Below, piece after piece: positions 35,690 to 44,853 of a stretch of DNA of 64,000 nucleotides. Under the pieces are notes generated by a model that saw only the letters and a program-made list of their open reading frames with translations, was not told where the DNA came from and searched no databases. Each line of letters opens with the position of its first letter. The first letter of the stretch is position 1. The DNA is from Cavia porcellus (Eukaryota; Chordata; Mammalia; Rodentia; Caviidae). Both the position numbers and the translations under genes were made by a program. Location of the stretch: NCBI RefSeq assembly GCF_034190915.1, contig NW_026947504.1, forward strand, positions 66,181,474 to 66,245,473, in the 5' to 3' direction.

Positions 35690-35865
35690 TGTCATTGTTT
35701 GATTATTTGATCATTTTTATGCCTAGATCTTATAACCTGAATAACTACTTCTAAAATAACAATATGCAATATATTTTCTAGTATTGATTTCTTACTATTT
35801 TTTGAAATTCTGTATTAATTCGATCCTTTTTTCTATTTTGCTTTTTAAAATAAAAAATATTAACT
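35690..35865 (+). mobile_element. Second, older L1/half-L1 3' end
   Basis: TTATAACCTGAATAACTACTTCT, TTGATTTCTTACTATTTTTTG and AATTCTGTATTAATTCGATCC align to the same terminal segment but are more diverged. It ends TTTAAAATAAAAAATATT. Confidence 0.65.
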
Positions 35866-36676
35866 GTAAAATGATGACAATAATAATAATACCTTTGTGG
35901 GATTAGGAAATTATATGGTAATTATATGATAATTCCTAGTTGTACCATATAAGGATGTTCATTTACTTCAGTGAAATCTTAATCTCTTTTTGAGTGGACA
36001 TCACCCTTAAATGAATAAATTTCACAGGCTCTGTATTAGCTGTCATTGGATAGGTGATGATTTAATACATTCATGAGTCCAAATAAACATTAGAGAAAAA
36101 TGTAATAGCTAATGGTGCTTTAAGTTCTTTTGAAAACTTTCATTTTGTTCACTTGTTCTTTCAATGAATACATAAACAATCTAGTTCAGATATATTTTAT
36201 CTGGAAAAATCAATAACCTTCAAATTTAATCCTCTCACAGCCCACACAGACCATGGCAGGAGCCCGGACCTCTCCTCACAGGACCCAGGATGAGAAGTAT
36301 GGTGGGATCCAGGCATTCTTCCTGGTGGTCACAAGGATGGCGGGAGGTCAGGCTTAACATTCCACCCAACCACTACTATGACCACATTCTGATGCTTCTA
36401 GGTGTAGTAAATCTCAGCTTCACTCTCTTTTTCTTTTTCTCTACTGGGAAACATTCCTGTTTATTTATTAGATCAAACCTCCTTTTCTATCTACCAGGCA
36501 GATCCCACATTTTTTCCAGAAGATTCTACACTATGAAATGAAGTCAGTGGTGCTTCTGGGCTACAGTGTAGTTCCCTAAGGCTTGAAAATTTCTCAGGGA
36601 CTTAAAAAACTATAGAACATTTCTCCTTCCCTGGCTTATCTCCAACTCCAAGCTCCAAAGTAAAAGGGCTTCTTAC

Positions 36677-36780
36677 TGCTTCATCAAAGACAATGTGGAA
36701 AGGAAAAGCAGTGCAGAATGTCTTCACTTCCATCCAGAGTGTCTCAGGATAAACAGGCTTGAAGGCATAGCTGAGGTGCC
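36677..36780 (-). CDS. GUCY1B2: GUCY1B2 exon: H-NOXA domain, first half
   Basis: A 104-bp exon. Acceptor CTTTCTGTGTCCAG, donor GCA|GTAAGA. It completes a Gly codon and encodes 34 residues, HLSYAFKPVYPETLWMEVKT to AFPFHIVFDEA. FPFHIVFD is the conserved opening strand of the H-NOXA domain in soluble cyclase subunits. Intact. Confidence 0.95.
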
Positions 36781-38026
36781 CTGGACACAGAAAGAGAGAG
36801 CTCTCTTGTGAGAGGCAGCTCCTGTTGTGGCCCTCACCTAGAGCCAACCTTGGGACAGGGATAGAATCTTAAGTATTTCACAGGCAAAGTATGATCCCTG
36901 CTCTTTAGCCTGGGGTCCTCAGCAGCTCCAGATGGCCACGGCAATTCTTCTTCCAAATTAAAACAAACAGAAAACTTGCTACCAGGTTGAGAAGCCCTCC
37001 TGCCCCCTGCCAAGTTTCTGCCCGCCGCTGAAGAGTTTCTGGGCCAATTGAGTACGTCTCTTCATGAAAACAGAGACTGCATTGAAATGGTGACAGCCAG
37101 ACAATGAGCCAGCAGAGCAGAGCATGTGCATTGGGCCCAGCATCAGGGACATTTGCCATGGAGCTTTTTAGACTGACAGTTTTGGGTGGCACATGAAAAT
37201 TTAACCAACAGTCCTATTTGGCAGGGGGCAGAGATTCGAAATGGAGCCTTTTTGATATGAAAATCTCCTAGACAAAGGATGTCAATTGCGTGTTTGACTC
37301 ATTTGCTACAGCTTGAAGGACTCAAAATGCAGCTCTTTGAGCTTTGCAGACCTTCTCCCAGATGCATGTCATCTGACCCATCAGGCCATGGGAGGAGTAT
37401 CTAGCTCCCTTCTTCCAGTGAATCAGAGCCCTTATTCCCACTCAGATGATAGGTACCAGTTGTTAGACCACCTCAATGCCATAGGGATGCCATAGACAGC
37501 CTCTGGCATTTATTTTGCAAGTGGAAAGTTAAAGGACCTTGTTTAAGGTCACACAGCTCCTCAGGGACAAAGGCCAGAAATCTACTTACTTGGCTTTTGA
37601 TCTAGTTTTTCATACTACTGGATGAGCATGGTTATTATCCACAGCTTTCTAGTCCAGAAATGCTTCCCAGTTGGGAAGGCCTGGATCCAAAAGATGAGCT
37701 ATAGAAAATCCCTAGTCCTTGATAATACACCAATACCCATCCTCCTTGTTTTCTTCAGTTCCCAGTTGGAAATGATTCCAGTCCTTTTTCTGGTGGTGTT
37801 CTCCGATTACAGGAGAGAGTGCCTCCATCTGACTCATACAAACAGAAGGGTCCAGCAAATGAGAGTTAGGACCTGACATTTTAAAGTTAGAGATCAAGAA
37901 TGCCAAATCCTGGCTCTAAAGAAAGCAGGGTATCACAATCATGCTGACTTTTGCTTTACATACTGGGGCTACTTCCATTGAAAACCAGGCGGTCTTTCCA
38001 AGACAATGGGACCACAGTGCATCTAC
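36781..38026 (-). other. GUCY1B2: GUCY1B2 intron, nothing specific
   Basis: Intron of 1246 bp. A MIR-like phrase (AGGTCACACAGCTCCTCAGG) lies at about 37505-37610. Otherwise unassigned. Confidence 0.6.
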
Positions 38027-38138
38027 CTTTTCCAAACATGATTATATTCCTCACAGTGTCCCAGTGAGATTTCTTCCCAGGACAAACAGAGATCCTCAAA
38101 TACTTCTCCTTCATCCTCAGGAATGCTGCCTCAAGGTC
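38027..38138 (-). CDS. GUCY1B2: GUCY1B2 exon: end of H-NOX domain linker
   Basis: A 112-bp exon. Acceptor CTCTCTTTTTTGCAG, donor AAAG|GTAGAT. Phase 0 in, phase 1 out. It encodes 37 residues, DLEAAFLRMKEKYLRISVCP through KKSHWDTVRNIIMFGK. It lies between the haem domain and the H-NOXA domain. I have less family knowledge of this segment, but phase, splice sites and position all agree. Intact. Confidence 0.88.
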
Positions 38139-38353
38139 CTGCAAAAAAGAGAGAAACAAGGTATCTGGTCACATGACTGCCAAAGCACCAACTTTGTCTG
38201 CTGCGACTGGGCCATCTTTCCATGTGGAACAGTGTCTGTGACTAGAGAGATCAAGAGCCTGAAATCCCAAGACTTTTTGTCTAATTAATCTTCATGCCAT
38301 TTCTCTACCAAAGGAGCAGGACCATTTCATAAAATCTCAAGAACAGCCTAGGG

Positions 38354-38429
38354 CAGTGATGGTGAACCTTTCTAAGCTCCCAATGATAACAGCCTGCTGC
38401 CTCACGCATGCTATATGTTCCCCACACTG
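38354..38429 (+). mobile_element. hAT-type MITE, copy 3 (76 bp)
   Basis: CAGTGATGGTGAACCTTTC at the left, GCTATATGTTCCCCACACTG at the right. The flanks GCCTAGGG (38346-38353) and GTCTAGGG (38430-38437) match at 7 of 8 positions, the best target-site duplication of the three copies. The central TA fits the nnnTAnnn preference known for Buster-group hAT transposons. Confidence 0.8.
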
Positions 38430-38654
38430 GTCTAGGGTGCTATCTGGCAGGAAAATTACACATGAACATCTTTCAGTGGTTGCAGATGCAGCCGTAAATA
38501 GAACCTAAGATAGCTGCTGCATGCTCCCAGACAAATATACCCTGTTCCAGGAATCACAGGCATATCTATGATTTTACAGGCTACGTGACACAGAAAGCTG
38601 TTCCTCTGACATGTGTGGGATCTAAACTGGGACTGCAGGCACCCTGTGAGGTAG

Positions 38655-38685
38655 CCAAGCATAGAATTTTGGATTCTATGCTTGG
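38655..38685. repeat. Perfect 12-bp inverted repeat, 7-nt loop
   Basis: CCAAGCATAGAA, then TTTTGGA, then TTCTATGCTTGG. All 12 base pairs match. Intronic. No transposon termini recognised. Confidence 0.9.
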
Positions 38686-39186
38686 ACCCATGACTGATTT
38701 GCAGCTGCGCGTGGGCACTGGATATGTAACAGGCCAATTTATTTCAGGGGAGATTGTGAAATAAGACACCAGGTCCAAATTTCAAACATTTTATACTGGT
38801 GGTTTTACAAGTAAATATTTCACCAGGTTAAAGTATAGCCCAGAGGGTCTCCAGAGTATAACAAATGCACACCAACCCAGCAGTGCTAAACTACAAGTGA
38901 TTTCACTCCTATCCAGATATTGGGATATTGACAATTCCAGGAAATAGTTTTGGTTGCCACAACTAAGGAAGCAGAGTCCTACGAGAATCTAAAGACCTGG
39001 GAGGCTGCTACACATATTGTAATGCAAATTTAGTCCATAACAACAAAGAATTACCTTGTCCAAAAGGTTAGTAATTCAGAAATTAAGAAATCCTGCCTCA
39101 ACTCCACTATGATTATATTGTTTGCCTAGACCAATTAATTCTGCCTTGGGAAACTGTGTTTTCTGAAGACATAGCAAACTTAGTAC

Positions 39187-39383
39187 CTTGTGATCTCTCT
39201 GGATGTCCTCACAATCTTGTAACCTGATTGGATTTGCACTTCTCATCTGCCTGTGAGACTTCTGTGTAATCAGAAATACAGCATGCTCTTTTTTCCCTGT
39301 CCTCTCCACTTCTTCATTCAAGTCAAGGATATCCATGGTTACTTCAGTGTCAAAGAAGTCCTTAGCCACAGTCTCGATGATAC
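39187..39383 (-). CDS. GUCY1B2: GUCY1B2 exon: H-NOX C-terminal part
   Basis: A 197-bp exon. Acceptor GTCCTCTTGCTCCAG, donor AAG|GTACTA. It completes a Gly codon and encodes 65 residues, IIETVAKDFFDTEVTMDILD through EEVERTGKKEHAVFLI to DIQRDHK. V-x-x-x-I-x-x-x-A-x-x-F/Y-T/D-x-E-V is the final H-NOX helix-strand seen in the beta subunits. Intact. Confidence 0.94.
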
Positions 39384-40228
39384 CTGGAGCAAGAGGACAC
39401 ACCTCTTGGTAAGGGATAGACGAAGGTAGTGTGTCATAAAATCATTTAAAAATTAATTTAATATTTCTGATAGACTTTTCAGGGTTATCCAAACTTAGAC
39501 TCTGCCTCAAAACAAGCATCACATGACAGATTAATGAAGTAAAAATTGTGTAGAGATTTAAATTAGGCATGTATGGATACCAAATTCATCCCAGCCATTC
39601 TTATTTCTATTTCAAGATCTGATGTTGCTGATGTTTTTCTGGAAGTCATTTAAATCATTGAACAGACCAAATGGAAATAATGTAAGCAAAATTCAGTTGT
39701 AAAAGCAATAAGGATCATGTTTATAATTTCCTCTGGAAATTTATCTCAGGATTAAAATATAAAATGTAGAGAAGGATATATGAGGATGTTCATCCCAGTA
39801 CTGTTTAAAATAGTAAAATAATAATACCAACTAAAATGCAAAATAAGGAAATAGTTAAGACATTTATAATATGCAATCTCATGCATTCATTTAAGATGTG
39901 ATTTTTAGAGATTATGAAAACATTTAAGCATACTTTTTATAATGCTAGCTAAAACATTTGATACAAAATAATATTTATGGAATTATCATGATTATGTAAA
40001 CACCTACATAATTTAAAATGATAAAAGAAAATTAAAAGTTATCCCTTCTTTTGGTATTTTGAACGCTTTAAAATCTTAAAGACTTTGAAAGTCATGATGA
40101 AGACAGTTTGGACTTGTATGTAAGAGCTCCCTCCCCGCTGTCAGGGTTTCACCCTCCAGAAGAATCATAAGGAAGCCCTCCCCACTCCAGGGGCCTCAGA
40201 GCTCTGAGACACTGAAGGCATTTCATAC
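39384..40228 (-). other. GUCY1B2: GUCY1B2 intron with old L1 scrap
   Basis: Intron of 845 bp. 39765-40010 (GAGGATGTTCATCCCAGTAC, AAATAAGGAAATAGTTAAG) reads like an old L1 3' end on the plus strand. Confidence 0.55.
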
Positions 40229-40328
40229 CTGGAACAATATGGCAGAGACCACTTCTGTCTGAGTAGTAATGGAGAAGCATTTCCCCATCTTTTCCTTTTT
40301 CAACACGAAATGATGGTGCATTCATCTC
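40229..40328 (-). CDS. GUCY1B2: GUCY1B2 exon: haem-contact YxSxR motif
   Basis: A 100-bp exon, too short to be seen as a long open frame. Acceptor TTTTTTTAACATTAG, donor CAG|GTATGA. Phase 0 in, phase 1 out. It encodes 33 residues: EMNAPSFRVEKGKDGEMLLH, then YYSDRSGLCHIVP. YYSDR is the Y-x-S-x-R motif that holds the haem propionates in H-NOX domains. APSFR precedes it, as in beta-1, but the following residue is Val, where beta-1 has the Cys known as Cys122. Confidence 0.95.
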
Positions 40329-40786
40329 CTAATGTTAAAAAAACTTTAAAAAGATGTTTCCAGTGAATGCAAACTGTTTAAATTTAAGATCTTATGAAAC
40401 AATAGCACGTATCCACTATAGCAATAAAATCATAGCTCAAAACTTTCTCCAGTAACATAACACCTACTATGGTTTCAGCTTCTACATATCAAGAGATTTA
40501 CTCTGTTCCTAATTCCCCAAATACCTCCATAGAACAAGTATTGTCTCCGTTTTAAAGAGGAAAAGCCTGGGGCTCAGGGAAATTAAAGCGAGACTAATGG
40601 TGGAACAATGATTGACCCCTGGAATGAGCCTTTGCACTATGCCATGCTACATCCACCCACACCCCAAAGAAGAGTGGAAGTCAGAGGAAACTTCAGTGAG
40701 TTTCTTCAATTTTTGTCCTACGACAAGTGACCATGAGCACATTCATTCACAGAGAGATCGTGGGCTCAAAAGAATCTTCAAGGGGG

Positions 40787-41556
40787 TTGTTATGGATTAA
40801 GAACTGGTGGTCAACTTAACACCAGCTGGATTACATCAGCATGGCATTGAGCGAAGATGCTCCACCTGAGGAAAGTTGCCAGGATAAATAGGTGGAGAAG
40901 AAGGGAGGTGTGGTGAGGGTTGAGGGGTTAAGGAGGCATTATGGGTTTTCCTACGAGTTGCTGTCTGAGCTGTTGGTTCTCCTGGAGAAACTTTGGTCCT
41001 CACATCGAGCATTGCTTCCTGGCTCCAGAGGGGAAAACATGTGCTGCTTGGTCTCCAGTATAAACTCTGCTTCCTGGCATGTGCCCAACTGTGCTTGTCG
41101 TCAGAGGATCTCAGGGCCTCCGTGTGGTTGAGGACGGCTGTGGTGCCTTTCAGGACAACCCTGGTCTTTGTTGTGAGTGTGACTTCTCAGCTCCAGCGTA
41201 GAACCCTCAGCCCACTAGCACAGCTCCTTCATCCTGCTGGCATAGACGTTCTGGCTTCCACCGCTGACCCTTGTGTCTTCCCGGCACAGATCCAAAAAAG
41301 AGTCCTTCCTTGTGGGCTCTGGAACTCCAGTTGGACTCATGGAGGCATTGTCCTGAGCTCTGGATTTTTATCTGGACTCATGTGGGACATTGCTGTGGGG
41401 TTTAGGCTCTTGACTAAATAATCTATGTCTTTGGTGTTGCAGATAGATTTCCTGCATTTTCCTGTGTTAACTCCTGGTGACCATTATAGAAATAATATTA
41501 TAAACTCCTCATCTTGATCTTAATTGTTCACTGTGTACTACCCCTGTACTACAACA
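40787..41556 (+). mobile_element. LTR-like block with GGGGG target duplication
   Basis: A 770-bp, GC-richer block begins TTGTTATGGATTAAG, ends TGTACTACAACA and is flanked on both sides by GGGGG (40782-40786 and 41557-41561). Nearly complementary ends (TTGTT/AACA) and a 5-bp duplication fit a solo LTR. However, the TG start is displaced by one base, and a G5 duplication could be chance. Near 41325-41400 GCTCTGGAACTCCAGTTGGA and GCTCTGGATTTTTATCTGGA form an internal near-repeat. It contains 142-residue and 79-residue chance open frames. Confidence 0.45.
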
Positions 41557-42332
41557 GGGGGTATATTGATAAATTCCTTGTTCTGAAAAGAGCAAATTAC
41601 TATCTATGGTATCAAGTTATACATTTGGTAAAAAGTATCTCCAAGAAACCCTCTTGCTTCAGGATTAAGTGTTGACTTTCAAATACACCCCCTCTCCCCA
41701 TCAACGAGATGTAGGTTAGAAAAGGAAAAAAAAACATTGCCCAGTAGATTCTCTGAGAGAAGTCATGTTGTCTTCTGCTTGATTCATGGATGAATCAGCA
41801 TCCTGTAAACACAGCTTTCAGTTTGAATGAAAGAAAAGTTTAAGAAAGTAGTTTTCTTTTCCAGTTCATGATGGAGGATTGATGTATATGTTTATATCTT
41901 GATTAAATTTAAAGAGAATTTGAGGAAGCATGTATAAAACATATATGGTAAAAGGGGAAATAAAAGTTAATTAAAAAATCTGTCCAGAAGTTCCATATAA
42001 AAATCAAACACCAGAGTACAGAGGTGAGAATGAAGATCCACTCACTCCGGCTCATCCCTGCTTAGGCCCCAAATCCCTCCCAGACTCTTTTGAAAGACAC
42101 TCCTAGAAATTCTTGCTTTTACTTCACCCAGCCTCTAAATAATACAGTTATACATGTATTTATTGATTAAAGTGGTGATTTTTTGAAAGTCGAGAATGAA
42201 AGAAAATAAAAATAATAACAAGCATCCCAAAACAAAGAGTGTTTTTCTCTTTGGAGACAATCACTCCTGAATCTGGGCTCTCACGCAGCCAACCAAAACA
42301 TGAGTGATTTACTACAGATGTTTGAACTTTCT

Positions 42333-42455
42333 ATTTCTCCTGTTTTTTGAGACAAGGTCTTGCTATGTAGTCCAGGTAGGTCTCAAACTTGCAGAAATAC
42401 TCCTGTCTCAGCCTCCCAAATGCTGAGATTACAGGTGTGTGCCACCACATCTGTC
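42333..42455 (-). mobile_element. B1-like SINE
   Basis: On the plus strand it reads TTTTTTGAGACAAGGTCTTG, TGTAGTCCAGGTAGGTCTC, CTCAGCCTCCCAAATGCTGAG and GATTACAGGTGTGTGCCACC. This is the reversed order of a B1/Alu-class element. It has the same orientation as GUCY1B2. Confidence 0.88.
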
Positions 42456-44692
42456 CATATTTGACCTTTCTGGACCTCAATTTTCCTATATGTATACAAA
42501 GGAAAATATGACTCCCTAATTTTAAGGATATAAAGAGCATACAGCAACATACATAAATTATTCAGCATAAAATCTGTTTCTCATAATTAGCAAGTAATAA
42601 AATTGAGCTTAAAAAACAAGATTAAAAGCATGGTTATAATCAAGAGTGCGCGCTTTATGGAAAATCAGCATTATCTTATTTACCTTATTTTATTCTTGCC
42701 TAAAGAGACAATCTACAATATTTTGTCTAATATATAGTACTTGATATAGTCATTAAATACTATTGCATAGATTTTATTCCAACTACTAAAACATTTACAT
42801 ATTTTATCTATCTCATTAATATTCAAAATGTTCTCACAAATCACCAAACAGGTTCTATTCTACTGCTTCTCTAACAAGTTGGTCTTGGCATGTAGTATGT
42901 GTTGGGGGTGACTGTCGGGATAAGGGTAGTAGGACTGAGTATAAAAATAATGGACTTGGGATTTCAGACACTCAATTCCTTCCCCTCTTGTTCATAAGGT
43001 TAATAGTAATATGACAACAATATCTGAACATGAAAGACATTCCATAATGTCTTTTAGTTCATAAATGAACAGAAGACTATTAGTAATTTACCCAGAACTA
43101 TAAATCAATGTATTAACCAAATTTCAAGTGAAGCATTTGATATTTTAAAATATGATGGAAGTATATTAAAGGAACTACATGTATTGTCATGCTTTTTGCA
43201 AAAACTTTTACAAGAGGTTGCTATGCAAATTCTTGCAGTGTTAAAATTTGTCATAGTGAACAAAGAGAAAAAGAAAAGAAGAAGAGTTATTGTTCATAGG
43301 AATGCCTATACAATGCCAAGGACCTTTAAATTTGGCCTCCTTTAATCCACACATTGCTATGAGGTAAGTTATTTTTCTGCTATTATTCCTTTTTGTCTCT
43401 GTGTACATTGTTTTAAAAAGTACTTAATAAACAGTAGGCATTTGATAAATATGTGTTAAATAAGAAAGGTTAAAAACCTGAAGTTCAGAAGCACCTATTT
43501 CGAGAAACATGACCACACTCACCTTTGTCCTGCCTGATTAGAGAAGCACACTATCTCTGGCCCCAAATTCCAAACTCCTTCCCTTCCTGTTAAATCCTGT
43601 ATGCTACCTTCACTTCTTGCTGATTCTGCTCTCCAAATTCAGCCTGCTCCCACAGGAGCAAATAAACAACCATGATTGCTTAGACAGAGCTTTCCCAGGA
43701 GGTCTCTCTTCCTCTGCACCTTTAACATACAACCAGCTTGTCCGGGATTACACAGCTGTAAATTGCAGTCAGTGGTAGAAGTTCATCAGACCCTACAGCC
43801 AGGGCTCTCCTCACTCATATCCTCAAGAAGTTCCCATGACAACAACAGAACAGGCTCAAGAGTTCATTCTACCCAAAATCCATTAACATTTTGAAAACTC
43901 TGATTCCTTATGTCAAATATGGGTTTTCCTATATAACATCTACTGTTAAAAACTTGAAATATACAAATAGTGAAGCTATAAAAGGCCCTAAAATGAAATA
44001 CAAATTATCTTACATAAAATAATAAACCATCACTATGATATGTAAATGCTATTTTGTCTTTTCTTTTATCTGTAAAAGAAAAGAAGCTAGGTATCTGAAT
44101 TTCCAATGACTCTGCAAAGAAGAAAAACAAGAAGGCATGAACTCCAGAAGGACATATCCCAGGAAAATTAGTTTCTTAATGCTTCAGTCAGTTATCCCGT
44201 GGGTTAACCAGAATTGGATGATTTCTGATTCTGGCTCTCAGTTCTGTCAAGTCTTTCCTTCTGATACTTGTATACAATGAATTTGGCTCCAGAAGCTATT
44301 TATCAGCTTCATCCAGGCCAGGAAACCTTAGGAGAGATTTTGAAAATCTACTGAAACCTGGCTGTTTTCCAGCCTTTGTTCCCATTGTGATCAGCCTCCT
44401 AGATTTCATTTTGAGCCCATGCTGGCCCAATTGAAGAGTCCATCTCTCATCAACAAAGCTGAACTGTCTTTGATACTTTTTGTCAGTCAGTTTATAAAGG
44501 TGGCCAACAGGTGTTTCTTTTCTAAGATAACTCGAGGGCCATTGACTCCAGGGGCCAAAAATTCTGGAGCACAACAGAGGGGAAACGGTTGCCTTAGACC
44601 TGCTCCTTTTAAAGTGAAAGGAGGAGATCACCCAAAAGCACAGAGCATGTGCTTCTTCTCTGCACCATCATGACCACCTTTGACAGCCTTAC

Positions 44693-44853
44693 CTGATAAG
44701 ACAGGGCGAGGTAACTGTGGAGGGCATCCAGATTTTCAAGAAACTCCATGAGATTCCCTCCCAGAGTCCGCAGCATCTGGTCATAGCCAGACTTCTTACA
44801 GAATTTAAAGAAATACTCTCCAAAAAGCTTTAGAATGGCTTCCAGGGACACAC
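44693..44853 (-). CDS. GUCY1B2: GUCY1B2 exon: H-NOX domain with axial His
   Basis: A 161-bp exon. Acceptor TTTGCCTTCTACAG, donor CAG|GTAAGG. It begins by completing a split codon (xGT) and encodes 53 residues, VSLEAILKLFGEYFFKFCKK through GYDQMLRTLGGNLMEFLENL to DALHSYLALSYQ. The His in NLDALHSYLA is the proximal haem ligand (His105 of beta-1). L-x-x-x-G-x-x-F-F-x-F-C is a further H-NOX signature. In beta-1 this region begins near residue 60, so about 60 residues are still missing upstream. Intact. Confidence 0.96.

Larger units (their letters stand above)
34666..36676 (-). other. GUCY1B2: GUCY1B2 intron with truncated L1 3' ends
   Basis: Intron of 2011 bp containing two separate L1/half-L1 3' ends (35125-35344 and about 35690-35865). 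The rest is not recognised. Confidence 0.75.
38139..39186 (-). other. GUCY1B2: GUCY1B2 intron with hAT MITE and palindrome
   Basis: Intron of 1048 bp holding the MITE at 38354-38429 and the inverted repeat at 38655-38685. Confidence 0.8.
40329..44692 (-). other. GUCY1B2: Large GUCY1B2 intron
   Basis: Intron of 4364 bp. It contains a MIR-like piece at about 40500-40610, an LTR-like block at 40787-41556 and a B1 at 42333-42455. 43300-43400 has a further MIR-like core (TTGCTATGAGGTAAG). 44296-44631 has a 111-residue minus-strand open frame next to the exon, which I could not identify. Confidence 0.6.

Noticed and set aside
40993..41421. 142-residue plus-strand open frame
   Set aside because: It is contained in the LTR-like block, has no recognisable domain and lies opposite to the gene.
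44296..44631. 111-residue minus-strand open frame beside a GUCY1B2 exon
   Set aside because: It is in the gene's orientation, but it does not connect in phase with the exon, has no soluble cyclase similarity, and I could not identify it as a processed pseudogene.
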